Shown: positions 1 through 11,600 of the stretch, piece by piece
How positions within the stretch are numbered: position 1 is the first letter of the stretch
Layout: each line of letters opens with the position of its first letter
Source: Amaurobius ferox
Taxonomy: Eukaryota > Arthropoda > Arachnida > Araneae > Amaurobiidae
Direction of reading: 5' to 3'
DNA length: 64,000 nt
Assembly: GCA_951213105.1 (NCBI GenBank)
Contig: OX578140.1
Location: 123,063,649 to 123,127,648, forward strand
The notes under the pieces: generated by a model
The model's input: only the letters and a program-made list of their open reading frames with translations
Databases searched by the model: none
Told to the model about the DNA's origin: nothing
Program-made: the position numbers and the translations under genes

Positions 1-964
1 AGATAAGGAACTGCGAAATTTGAATTCGGGTTTTTCGTACACTGCAATTTCATACATTTCAATAAAAGATACTCTCCAACACAAGCCAAAGGAGCAAAGG
101 AAATAGAAAATCATTGTTTTAAAAACATCAATGTTTATTCTTCGATACAGGTTTCATGCCCATTTTTGAAAATGAAATTCCCCGAGTTTTCCCTGCTGTC
201 TCCAACAAAATTCCAGGTACTGCATACTACTGTTTTAATGTCAATTTCAAAAAATAATTTTAGATTCAACTGATATTTACCATGAATACATGACAGTGAG
301 AAAAAAGAACATTCAAAATAACTCAAAATTTTCTATATTTGTATACAATTTTATATGCATATACAGTACAACCTCGAAAATCTGGACTAGTAATGTATTT
401 AAGATATGAATATATCAATTTTAAGATATCCTTGCCAAAATGGTTGCTATTTAATTTGCCTAAATCATTTTAATACCACTTTTTGGAAAATAACCCTTCT
501 AAAGGTTCATACCCATTTTTTAAAATAAGAATATATGTATTATGCAAAAATAATAAAAAAATGAACCTTAATAAGTAACCAGAATATAAAAATAAGGTAG
601 TCTAGTCAATCTAATATGCAACATTTAGAAGATGGATGGGAAAAGAGACAAAAAGATACTAATGAACTCTCGGCAATTCACGTAAACATATGCAAAAATA
701 ATTAAAAAATCAACCCTTAATAACAGCGAAAATATGAAAAAAAAGCTAGTTTAGTCAATCTAATATGCAATGGTTAGGAGATGAGGATGGATGGAAAAAG
801 ATACTAATCGACTCATCGATTCACGAAAACTTAAACTGAATTGGCAATTACGCTGTTTATGCACAAATAATTATAAAATTAACCATTCAGCGATTTATGC
901 GAAATTTAACATACATTTATTACTTCCATAGAAGGAAAAAAAAAAACATGATCTTTTACATTCC
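1..964. other. AT-rich intronic or flanking DNA
   Basis: No gene or element border is recognised. A pair of related segments (about 590-650 and 720-790, both reading close to 'tctagtcaatctaatatgcaa') suggests an old local duplication. Confidence 0.4.
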
Positions 965-1240
965 ATGCAGTAGCAAATCATCATCGTCACGTTGATTTGA
1001 TTGGTCTTACCATGCACACGGCCATAAATCCCTGTTGTAATGTTAATTTAATTGGCATTAACATGCACACGGTCGTAAAATCCCCGTTGTCACGTTAATC
1101 TGATGGGCATTAATGCCCATGTGGCTATACATCCCTGTTATCACGTTAATTTAATTGGCATTAACAAACATGTGGTTGTAAATCCTCGTTGTTACGTTAA
1201 TTTGATTAACATTACCTTGCATGCAGCCGTAAATTTACAT
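965..1240 (+). repeat. 51-bp minisatellite, about 5 copies
   Basis: The phrase 'cgttaatttgattggcatta' with small changes recurs at about 990, 1041, 1093, 1144 and 1195, a spacing of 51-52 bp. Each unit also carries 'catgcacacggccgtaaatcc'-like text. The open frame here is a product of the repeat and is not annotated as a gene. Confidence 0.85.
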
Positions 1241-1365
1241 TGGCCTTCACAGAAGACAATTTCCCATAGGAAACTATGCAAATTCCGTAATCCACAGTAT
1301 AAGGAAGTTTCCCGTAGAAACTATGGAGAATCCGTAGTAATCGGCATCTCTCTGAGCAGGTCCCT

Positions 1366-1472
1366 AATTTTTCCAGAATTTCGAACAAAAAAAAGATTTT
1401 CCCTGCAATTTCCCTGACATTTTAGTCCACTTCCAAATTCCCTGTAAATTCCTGATTTTTAGAGTGTGCACG
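1366..1472 (+). repeat. Interspersed repeat fragment, related to 34.7 kb
   Basis: The segment ends 'gatttttagagtgtgcacgaa'-like and shares an ordered set of words (ttcagaat, agattttcc, gacattt-agt, aaattccc, agagtg-gcac) with 34717-34805. No ends or coding potential are evident. Confidence 0.5.
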
Positions 1473-1693
1473 AACCCAGTCGATAGTATATGTAGCATCG
1501 ATGTTTAGCTTCTAATCATCAATATTTTAGCATTACTTACCAACAAAAAGAACTATTAAGATTTTTCTCCAACATCGATATTTTCCTTAACAGTATCGGC
1601 AACATCAATTTTGTTCACATTCGATATTAAAAACATTGATGCTTTTTTGTTGATGACACTTCAACACTAGGACAGAAAATGTTGCATTTTCCA

Positions 1694-1738
1694 ATCGCAC
1701 AACGTTGAAGACCCAGACCGCTCGACTGGCCCAGAAGC
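1694..1738 (-). repeat. Degenerate SINE 3' tail fragment
   Basis: The segment reads 'atcgcacaacgttgaagacc' and continues 'cagaccgctcgactggcc', a diverged copy of the 3' end of the adjacent SINE plus its target. It suggests an earlier insertion or partial duplication at the same place. Confidence 0.5.
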
Positions 1739-1777
1739 GTACAGCAGCTATAAGAGTGGCCGGAAATCGCACAATGT

Positions 1778-2053
1778 TGAAACCCAGACCGTCCGACCTA
1801 CCAGAAAGGTGTAAAGTAACTGTTTGGATGGTCGGGAAGTGCCACCCAATTTAGACCGGAACCCAGTGGGGGAGGCATCCACAGGGACCGTACCCCCCTT
1901 CCCACACCACCAACCTCTCGGAAGGACTTTCGAACCCACATGTTTAACGTGATCGTACTCCTCATGAACACGGCGGCAGTTTTGGCAGTGGCTGGAATCG
2001 AACCCGGGCCTACAGAGTGCAACTCCAGCGCGCTAACCAATGGGCTACCGCGC
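1778..2053 (-). mobile_element. tRNA-derived SINE with TSD
   Basis: Read on the minus strand, the element starts GGGCGCGGTAGCCCATTGG, which resembles a tRNA A-box, and contains GGGTTCGATTCC, a good B-box, about 50 bp later. A tRNA-unrelated body follows and ends GGTCGGACGGTCTGGGTTTC. It lies between two copies of ccggaaatcgcacaatgt (1760-1777 and 2054-2071). That 16-18 bp repeat is the expected TSD of a LINE-mobilised SINE. A related copy sits at 36.96-37.22 kb. The internal promoter would be transcribed by RNA polymerase III; mobilisation by a LINE partner is inferred. It is not a functional tRNA gene because no cloverleaf closes. Confidence 0.85.
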
Positions 2054-2290
2054 CCGGAAATCGCACAATGTGTAAAAGTTACACACATCAAATTTTTTTT
2101 CTGTAAAAGTTACACACATCAAATTTTTTTCTTAACCTTTTTTCTTCTTTTGAGGGGAAAGAAAAAAAAATTGTAAATTTTGAGCAAAATCGTACAATTT
2201 CACAGTCGATCCGTACATCTTACAATTGAGTTAAAATTCATACACTGTACAGCCAAATCGTACAAGTTGGCAACTCTGCATACACATTAC

Positions 2291-4938
2291 ATAGCTGCCA
2301 ACCTGAAGAAGAAGAAAATAGGAGCATTTCATGCGACATCGATATGCATACTAAAATGTCACGTTTTATTCACAGGACAATTGATGTTATAAAAAGGATA
2401 AAGCATGCAAATTGTTATGAAGCATGAACAGTTGTTTTTATATGTTATTCAACTAGCAAATATTTATAGATTTATAAAACAAGAATACTTTATATTCTAA
2501 TTTATTTACTAAATGTTTCACTGTCTTCTGAGTTATTCAAACACATTCAGATGTGTAACTATTCGTGCAAATTAATACAAAAATTATAACCAAAGATAAT
2601 AAAAAAAATGATACTCAATAGTAAAATGTTTTAAAATTTGTCTACTGTCACAATTTACATGTCTGTCTTTTCAGAAAGTGCAACTATTGTAACCAGATTT
2701 AGTCTTTTTTAAGAAAGCATTATCAAATACTTACGAATAACAAGCTCCCATAACATGAGTTTTGGCAACAAAAATTGCCTGTAGTGTTTGCAATACTCAT
2801 TGATCTTCGAAAGTATGTTTTGTTGCGTCACACAAAAATTGAATATTTGCTCACAAGAAGCATTATTGTGTGGGAATGTTAAGATTCCTAAAATAGTCAA
2901 ACTTAAATGGATATATAAGGGTTTACCAAAGGGTCCCATTTCTATTGAAAGCAAAACCCATTGATCATCAGCTCGTTCTGCCGACAATAATACATTTTCT
3001 GGAACAGAATCTAATGTAAAAATTCTGATTCTAGTTTGTCAACAGCATCAAAAAAAAGATTCTGTTTCTTTCTTTAACAAGCAAGGAAGAATCAATGAAA
3101 TACTTAAGTGATGAAAATTTAACACAGCTTTTTTATATACACCAGCAACTTCAGCATGCTGCAGTAATTCTGAACGTGTAGGGAAACTACAAAAATATTT
3201 TTTCACATAGGCAAAAAATTTCTCAATTTCGTTTGTTAACAAGTCTTTCACACATTCTGCAGTTTGTGAACCAATTGTGATTTCATCATGATTTTTGTGA
3301 TTTAAGGGGTCATTATATATTACATCAAACACAGATTGTGAATTTTTCATTGTGGAACTTTCATTTCCAATAAAAAAGAAACTGTATTTGATGTCTGCAT
3401 TTCCTTCAATTGAAATTTTTTTGTACACATGCCTTTTGGTTTTGGCTTGGGTAATATCTCCTCTTTCATTGTGAAATTTAAAAGGTCCATTGCATAGATT
3501 GAGCAAAAAGCATATTGAAATTCACTGCCTTTAGATAATTTCAAAATAACATAACTGCCAATCTACCAGAAAGAAAAATAAGCACACATTTTATGAGAGG
3601 GAAAAAAACAAGATTTTTGGCCACACTAACAGGGCTCATTAATGCAATTAAGCCTTAAATTGTACAGCAACTAATACTCACATATATTGTGCTTATTTAA
3701 CACATACTCAACAATGAAATGGAATAATTTTATCAAATTATTTTTATTAAGTACTAGAATTCATTGCAACTGATTTAGCTTTTCTCAGCATGCTCTAATA
3801 ATTCTGAACCTATATTTTCTTAATTTTTATTATTCTCAGAAATCATTTAAACTAACATTATGCTATTTTCATTTAAACTAAATGATGAAACAAATGTCAA
3901 TTTTTAATTTAAATTCTAAAAATATGTAAATTTAAATACAAATTCTAACATATGCTTTTGAAATGGTTGTATTTCTTAAGTACCCAAATTATTATTTTAA
4001 TATTGTTCTTCAAAAAATAATTCTTCATTTTATTAAGTTTGAAAAATAGTTTTTGTGTATAAAACATGAAATAATTACAAAAATTTTAGGCGATGCAAAC
4101 AGATTGCAAAAGTGGAAATTATTTTCACAATTAAACGAAATATACGGATGATCGCACATAAATGCCATTTTTCGCAATATTGCTGCAAAATAGCCTTTCA
4201 TTTCATTAATAATACATTTGAACAATAGTTATTCTGTATAAAATATGAAATAATTATAAAAAATGTTGACGATGCAAATAGATTGCAAAAGTGGAAAAAT
4301 AGCTTCACAATAAAACAAAATATAAGGAGGATCGTGCACAAATGCCGTTTTAGTGAAACTGCTGCAAAAAAAACCTTTCATTTCATTAAAAACACACGTT
4401 TGAAAAATAGTTATGTATATAAAACAAAATAATTTAATAAAATTTTAGTTGATATAAATCCATTTTTCTCACATTAATTAGATAATCATTGGTCATCTGT
4501 CTCGTGACGCTGTAGGAATAATCGCCGTTAGCGAGCTCCGATTACGCGATACCTGAGAAATGGATTTTTAGATGAAAGAACGGGAAAACTTCGATCTCAA
4601 AATTTGTGACTTTGTTTCTCATTTCATGATATTTTCGGAACATTCGTGATCTACTTCCGATGTTTTGACTTTTGTGACTTCTAGATACTCTTATGCAGAT
4701 TTGCATAAAAAAAAATACAAATGTCACTTGCGATCCATTCCTACACCATGGTAGCAGAAAATTGACACACAGAAAATAACTAAAAGACACAATTTGCATT
4801 CGCGTTATTTCTGCCTAGAAAGGGGTAAAATAAGGGCAGATGAGTGAAAACCGATAGATTGAACGACTTGACTGGGAGACCAAAAGATATAACAAAAAAC
4901 CGGGAGTCTCCCAGTAAAATCGGGAGAGTTGGCAATAT
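2291..4938 (-). mobile_element. Decayed hAT-like element, longer copy
   Basis: The left end reads ATAGCTGCCAACCTG and the right end, inverted, reads ATATTGCCAACTCTCCCG, an imperfect TIR. The right 1.6 kb (3.35-4.94 kb) is collinear with the element at 27520-29689. The left part keeps a hAT-type C-terminal fragment that the other copy lacks. No convincing TSD was found, so the left border is less certain. Confidence 0.6.
2709..3506 (-). pseudogene. hAT-like transposase C-terminal remnant
   Basis: Two open pieces on the minus strand (3048-3506 and 2709-2987) are separated by a short broken stretch. The second contains ILTFPHNNASCEQIFNF, which matches the pattern of the hAT dimerisation region (I-L-x-x-P-H-x-N-A-x-C-E-R-x-F-S). 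The first has FFIGNESSTMKNSQSVFDVI, without a recognised motif. No catalytic DDE core is seen, so this is a fragment that cannot act alone. The assignment rests on one motif and the TIR-like ends of the surrounding element. Confidence 0.55.
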
Positions 4939-5546
4939 TGGGTAGAGGATATACCACCTCACTATGGCTCGCTGCACTATTTGCAGACTTTCGACAAATA
5001 CGAGTTTCTGCTTAATGCAACGTGACTTGGTTCAAGAAATGGTTGACGGCTTCGAATAAAAACAATTTATTTAACACATAACCTTAGATGAACATAATGG
5101 AAAATTAACAAAGTAAAATAAGATAATGTATATAGGGCTTTAAAAGCTGGGCATACCACATGATATACAAAGTAGCTGGAAGGTAGCTAATATGAAACTT
5201 GGCATGAAACTGATGTTCATGGAGATTGCAAAAAAGCTGTATCTACTGCCACAGACATGCATGTTAGTTGCTTTGACTGGGCCAAATCAGCAAACTGCAT
5301 AATCCTGCAGTAAAGGCAGTACCACATTGCTGTGAGCCAAATATCTCATTACTCAATTTACTCTCACTAAAAATGAGATAACTTAAGTTTGTAAACAAAC
5401 CTCAGTTGCTATTACTCTAGAAGCACCAATACCATACATATTACAAATATTGATAACAAATTCTCATATAAAAGATTCTTACAATGTCTGATTCGATACA
5501 CTTATGTGAACAAAGTGTAGAGGAATATATAAAAATAAAAACTTAC

Positions 5547-5682
5547 TTGAAATTCACCAGATAGAACTCTTCTGGAATAAATGTTGCTGGTATATGGCTC
5601 TATTGATTCATTATTTCCCAAAATTTGAGCTGTAGAAGCAGTTGGCATAGGGGCAAGTAACAAACTATTCCTCACTCCATGC
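5547..5682 (-). CDS. RRM1: RRM1 exon 15 (residues 589-634)
   Basis: The exon encodes [20 protein letters not shown], then [15 protein letters not shown] and [16 protein letters not shown] binds substrate phosphates in R1 enzymes. A good GTAAGT donor follows, so at least one more exon must exist to the left of the window. Confidence 0.95.
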
Positions 5683-8600
5683 CTACAAAAGTATTTTCAA
5701 TTTTAAATTAGAATGAAACAAAATAAAAAATTCATACAAACTGCTATCTAAAATAACTTTTAATAAAAATATTTATTTCATTAGTAATCACAAAATATTG
5801 ATTAAAAGTATCAACAGGTTTCAGAGGCAAAATTTTCCCCTTAAGGTAAAAAAAAAAAAAATTAGAGAAGTTAGCCATTTGATGCCTATAGTTTCGGCTC
5901 TACATGCCAAATAGACACAACTAGTTGCCATTTCTACATGTCCAATAATAACAAATATATTTTGAAATGTTTATTATTATTAAAAAGTAGATATAATAAA
6001 AGAATAATTTATATTTTTCTATTAGAAATTGTTTAAAATTTTCATAAAATAATAAAGAAACCCAAGAGAAAATAAAAACAGAAAAATATATGCTAATTTG
6101 TTTTACATGACAAAAATAATAAAGAACATGAATGTAAAGAAAGTATACTTTTATAATTTTGATTGTCTTGTATGATCATTGCCCCAATACCCCTTCATTT
6201 TGTTAATATCATGTCTGAAAATTAATTTTCCTGAGTAAAAGGTGAAATTAATATAAAAGCTTTAGTTGATGCAAACAGATTTCAAAAATAGAAAATATTT
6301 TACAATAAAATGGGAAAACCTGAGATTTGCAAAGAAGAAAAATCATGTATAAATGCAGATCCAAATGGTTTTTATTAAATTACAAGAATTAAACTCATTT
6401 TAGGAACTTATTTTTGCCAATTTCATCAAAGTATGGATATATTTAAAATCTAAATAAGTGCCTATATGATCATTAAATTTTACATAACTCAAACATTAAA
6501 GACTTTTAAATGATATTAATTGCATATTTGACACAAACATTTATCATAACTACTACATATGTTTAAAATCATTATTAAAATTGACATTTTTGCCTTTACC
6601 CCATTCCTTGAAATTTTACAGGAGGCGGGGATTATTTTGTCCTGATGTTTTCAAAATTTCAGATTATTTTAGAAGACTTGTAATCAAATAAATGAAACTT
6701 AATAATACACAATAAAAGAAGTTTGTTATTCTGTTGTCTTTGTGTATGTTGCCTGAATAGGAAAATCTAAACTTCAGGCAGCCACAAAATTAGATACAGG
6801 ATTAGCTGAACTGCTGGAACGACAGATATTTTTTTTTTTTAATTCATACTAGTTTTTGAGTTATTTTATGTTGAAGCACAATTTTGAGTGATTTTCACAA
6901 AGTGATTACTCAGTGATCAAAAGTATTATCTGTTTTCATCTTGACAGAAAGACAAAGTACTTTTTTCCAACAACCTTTGAACTGAATCCATAGATCAATT
7001 CTTTCATATTTATTTATTTTTAAATACATCAAAATATGGATGTTATAGGATATGATTATTATTTTGACATACCTGAAAACAGAAGATAAACATAATTCAA
7101 TAATCTTATATAAATATGAGTGCATATCTTTTCTTCAATTACTGTAATTTTTTTTTTTTTTTTTTCTGTGAATTTTCAAATAAAAGCATAAAAACTGAGA
7201 TTTCTGATTTCGTTGAGAGGAAAGGTTTCATTCTATGGTTGCAATGCTCTGGGTGGTGTAACTGATGTCATAATTTGTTTCTATTGCTATGGGAAGCAGT
7301 GACACATTTATCATAAAAGCATTGTTGGGTTTTCGAGAATTCACTATATGTTCAAGTGTAATATCAGTCAGAGGTTTTCATCTTAAATCCTGGGCAACAT
7401 GGAGGGGGGGTACATTTTCTAGTTACACTAGACTTACTTCGCAATTCTTTCTTTCAATGCTGCCCAGTCCCATTTAGACGATGGTGTAACATTCCACATA
7501 TCATACTGAAGTATCTGAATGGGTAAAAGAGAACAAATTACACTTTTTACAATCGTCAAACAGGCTTATAAAGAAAGAGAAATCAAGAATATTATTGTAC
7601 AATATGGTATTCTAAAATGGAGATGTCCCAACTAATATTATGTAAATTTACATACAGTCTGCATCTGAATCCTGCAGCTATGTAGTTAGACGTTAACCTC
7701 TGAATTATAGTTTCAGTAATCTAGACAAGAGAACTTCCAGGAATTTTTCAATAATGATGCATATGGTTCAATTTGCAGTAAAAAAGCATTCACATCAATA
7801 ATCAGTATACAGTTTGTTCATCAATCATCAGTATACAGGTTCATATGTTTCTCTTGATTCCCAGTTAAGCCCCTTAAAATGCTCAGAAATGCAATGGCTC
7901 ATCCCAATAACATTAAAAGCAGCAGAACATGGTGAAACCTCCTTGCATACCTCAAATCTGTGATGGTTGGTAGAATGGACTCCCGGGCAGGTGAAATGAT
8001 GAAGGGGGGTTACTGGCACTCTGTTGGTATATTGTGTGTTGTTATTGAATAAAGCTTGGAGCCAGCAATCAAAAATTTGGAAGTACATCAAATGATATGT
8101 TAAAAAAATAAATGTGTGTGAATTGTAGTGTATTTATTATTAATTGAGGAATATCTATATGTTTATAAGACATAGGTGCAAGTTAAGACACCTGGCCAAG
8201 GCTGAAAATATTTTAATTTTACTCCCCCCCCATGCAAAATACTCTTTTATTTACTTCATTACACAACGGATCCCATTCTTCGATGGATTCTGTTTTGCCG
8301 CATCAGTCACCGGTGACTGGCAATGTAATTTTAAAAATCTGATGTGGGCAGCACATGACTTTCCTTATATAATGTAATGAATTTACTACTTTTACAGTAA
8401 AAAAAATAGGTTTTTCTTATAGTAGATACTAATATTCTTTCCAAGATATTGAATTTTCGACAATTAGTCGTCATTTTCAATGACTTAGCACCATTTTTAT
8501 CCATTTGGTGAGATTTTCGTTAATTTGGCAACATTTCAAAAAGTCGCCAAGTTGGCGACATTCCGCCAAATTCGTCACAAAAATCTCGCCAAGCGTTATG

Positions 8601-11600
8601 GACGAAGAAATAAGTTATTCTTACAGCAGATAAATGACTATTGGCGTTCAAATACAAAAGTATTACTTAAAGTATCTTTTTTCATGAATGGAACGAGCTA
8701 GATCCACGAGAATGATATCACCCAATTTATCGCATGGTATTACATATGAAAAGTGAACATGTTTCTCAATAGGAAATATTTTTCTTTATTTTATATGACT
8801 TTTTGATAATTTTTTTGAAAAATGTACAATATCTCGAGAAAGGTTCATATTAGCATTCTAAAATTTATGTCAATCATTTTCTAATGAAAAATTACATAAG
8901 AAATGTCTATTTGCATAACTTTATTAGCGATTTTGATTTTTTGACGATTTTTTCAAAATTTGATTCGAAAATTTAGGGGGGTTCTGAACATTCGATTGCG
9001 TATAAAAACAATAGGCTTCCAGTGTTTACGGATTGTGATTTTTGTACCAAATTTTGTTCGAATTGGTCCATTCGTTCGTCAGTTATCGTCTGACTCACGT
9101 CCACAGACTCACTGACACACACACATGCACACATACTTTCACACACACACAGACATCACTTCAAAAATGTTTGATTCGTGATCAGGGATGCTTGAAACGT
9201 GCTCTCCCGTCGAAAACTCGAATTCGAATTTTCAACCCCGTCACAATACTTTCCTTATACATTATGTATATAAGGAAAGTAAAAATGATATTCTTATATT
9301 AAAAATTAAATAGTTTGAGAATTATAAAAAAATGTATCTAAATATTGCTTCTTAATAGAAAAACTATTTTAATGGGTATTGTTTGTTTAAACACTGGATA
9401 CACATAAATGGTTGTCCTGTGCAAGTTTCACAGAATACTGTTACTTGTTTTGTTAATTTTCTGGCAATATCCCTTTCGAATCGTGATGCATTATCTTCAT
9501 AGCATTTTTTACACTATCTTCGAATTTTCGATGCTCTTCTAGTCTTTTGTTGTAATTTGTGACGAGATATTTGAGGTGTATTTACAATATTACTACTTGG
9601 AATTTCTTCATCCTAACAATGACTAATTTCTTTCAAAATTCTATGATACTCATATTCTTTTTGGTTATATTTTTAAATAAAATATGAGCATTTAGAACTG
9701 AGGTATTTAGGAGCTCAAAGGCTAGCCAGCATATTGCGGCGTAAATGGAAAGAAAAACATAGTAGGCTCAGTGCTTAACTTGTTACAGATAGAGCATTTA
9801 CAAGCTCTAGGAAAATGAACCTTTGAGTTGACTTTAAAATTCATAACAGTGGAGTCAGCTTGTGACAATGACATTTAAGGTACTGAAGCATATTTTATAT
9901 AAAAATATAGATTTTCTTACCCCTTTAGACACAGGACTACCTTCATAGGTTTCATAAGTTCCATACTTTTCAGCTAACTCACAACTAGCTTCTAATGATG
10001 CATAGTACATAGTTTCAAATATATCTATATTTAGCTTTTGTGCCTGTTCACTATCAAATGGATAACGCATTAAGATGAATGTATCTGCCAGACCTTGAAC
10101 ACCGATTCCAATTGGCCTATGCCTCATATTTGATTTTTTAGCCTGAAATGAAAAATATATATATATATATATAAATACATAATAAATAGAACATTCCATG
10201 CTACATGTATTACCAGTGATTACTTAAGTGATTACAAAAACATTTTTTAGCCGATTAAAAATATTTAGCAGACTTTTGATGACATTTTATACGAATGATC
10301 ATGAATAAGAAAAAGGGAGACTTTTATAAGTATATTAGAGACTTTTACAAATTAATCATAAAAACGAAGAGAGGTTTTCTCATTGAAAAATCAGACAGTT
10401 ATGGATGTGATTTTGAACTGAAATAAAATGAAATAAATGCTACACAAAAGAACCCTAAGATTATTCAGGGAGACCCTGATTATAGATGCTTCAGTAATCC
10501 ATAATTAGACAGAGAATCAGGGTTGGGTTTCTACAAGGCCAGTGGATGAAACAGGAATCGAAAAATATGAAACATCTTAACCCCTTTTCCATATACTGGG
10601 GTTCATACTCAATTTTGAAAACAAAAATTAAGGAGTTTTTCATGGCATATCAAAAATTTTTAAGGAGTTTATTTAGATTATGAATTCAAACCCTCTACTT
10701 TATGTTAGCATTATTTTCTAAAGAAAATTATGTACCAGAAAAATGAATGAACACCTGTAAATAAATTTGAGGTGAAAATTTCTTGATTTGAAATACTAGT
10801 TATGCAACTGCTTAAATTACAATATACAATTAAGTACTATATATTGATAGCATATTAGAATCAGGCAAAACTAAGATTTGGATCAGTTTTGGAACAGATA
10901 TATCTAAGTTTAGCATCAGTTTCATAGCACATCAATACACAATTCGAATGATTTGTAGTGGTGAAAATTCATTAGTTACACATTTACATTCAAGTATTGG
11001 GTCATCCGGAAAGTTCTGTGGTTTTTTTATGATAAATACCAACAAAGCAGTACAAAAACTTAAAAAAAAGTCATTGAATCACATAAGCACCATTTTGTTC
11101 TATGACTTTTTGCCATGTTTCCGGCAGCTGGAAAATTCCTTTTTTTAAAAAGTCATTAGGCTTATTTGTAAAGAAGTTATCGAGGTGCTGTTTGACAGTC
11201 TCCAAAGAATTGAACTCTAGGCCATTCAGAAAATTTTGAAGTGACCTGAAGAGGTGAAAATCTGAGGGGGCAAGGTCTGGTGAATATGGGGGGGGGGGGT
11301 GACACAAAACATCCCAGCCATACTCAATAAGTCTTTACCTGACATTCAGGAAAATGTGGAGCCGAGCATTGTCATGATGGAAGACACCTCGACGATTGGT
11401 CAGTTCTGGCCGCTTTGCTTCGATTTCTGCTTTTAATACTGCCATTTGAGAACAGTATTTTTCCGAATTTATTGTCTGATTTTGTGGCAACAATTCATAA
11501 TGAACAATTTTTTTGTAGTCCCATCATACACAAAGCATTACTTTTTTGAGATGTAGCCCCCCTCTCGATGATACTTGGGGAGGTTCATTTGGCTTACCCC

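Noticed and set aside
1103..1417. Open frame of 104 codons
   Set aside because: It is produced by the 51-bp tandem repeat and its flank; no motif, and composition follows the repeat.
1990..2053. Possible tRNA gene on the minus strand
   Set aside because: A-box and B-box-like words are present but no full cloverleaf closes, and the sequence is the head of a SINE with its own TSD.
1..5546. Missing last exons of RRM1
   Set aside because: I looked for the conserved C-terminal blocks after GEFQ on the minus strand and found none; they are presumed outside the window.
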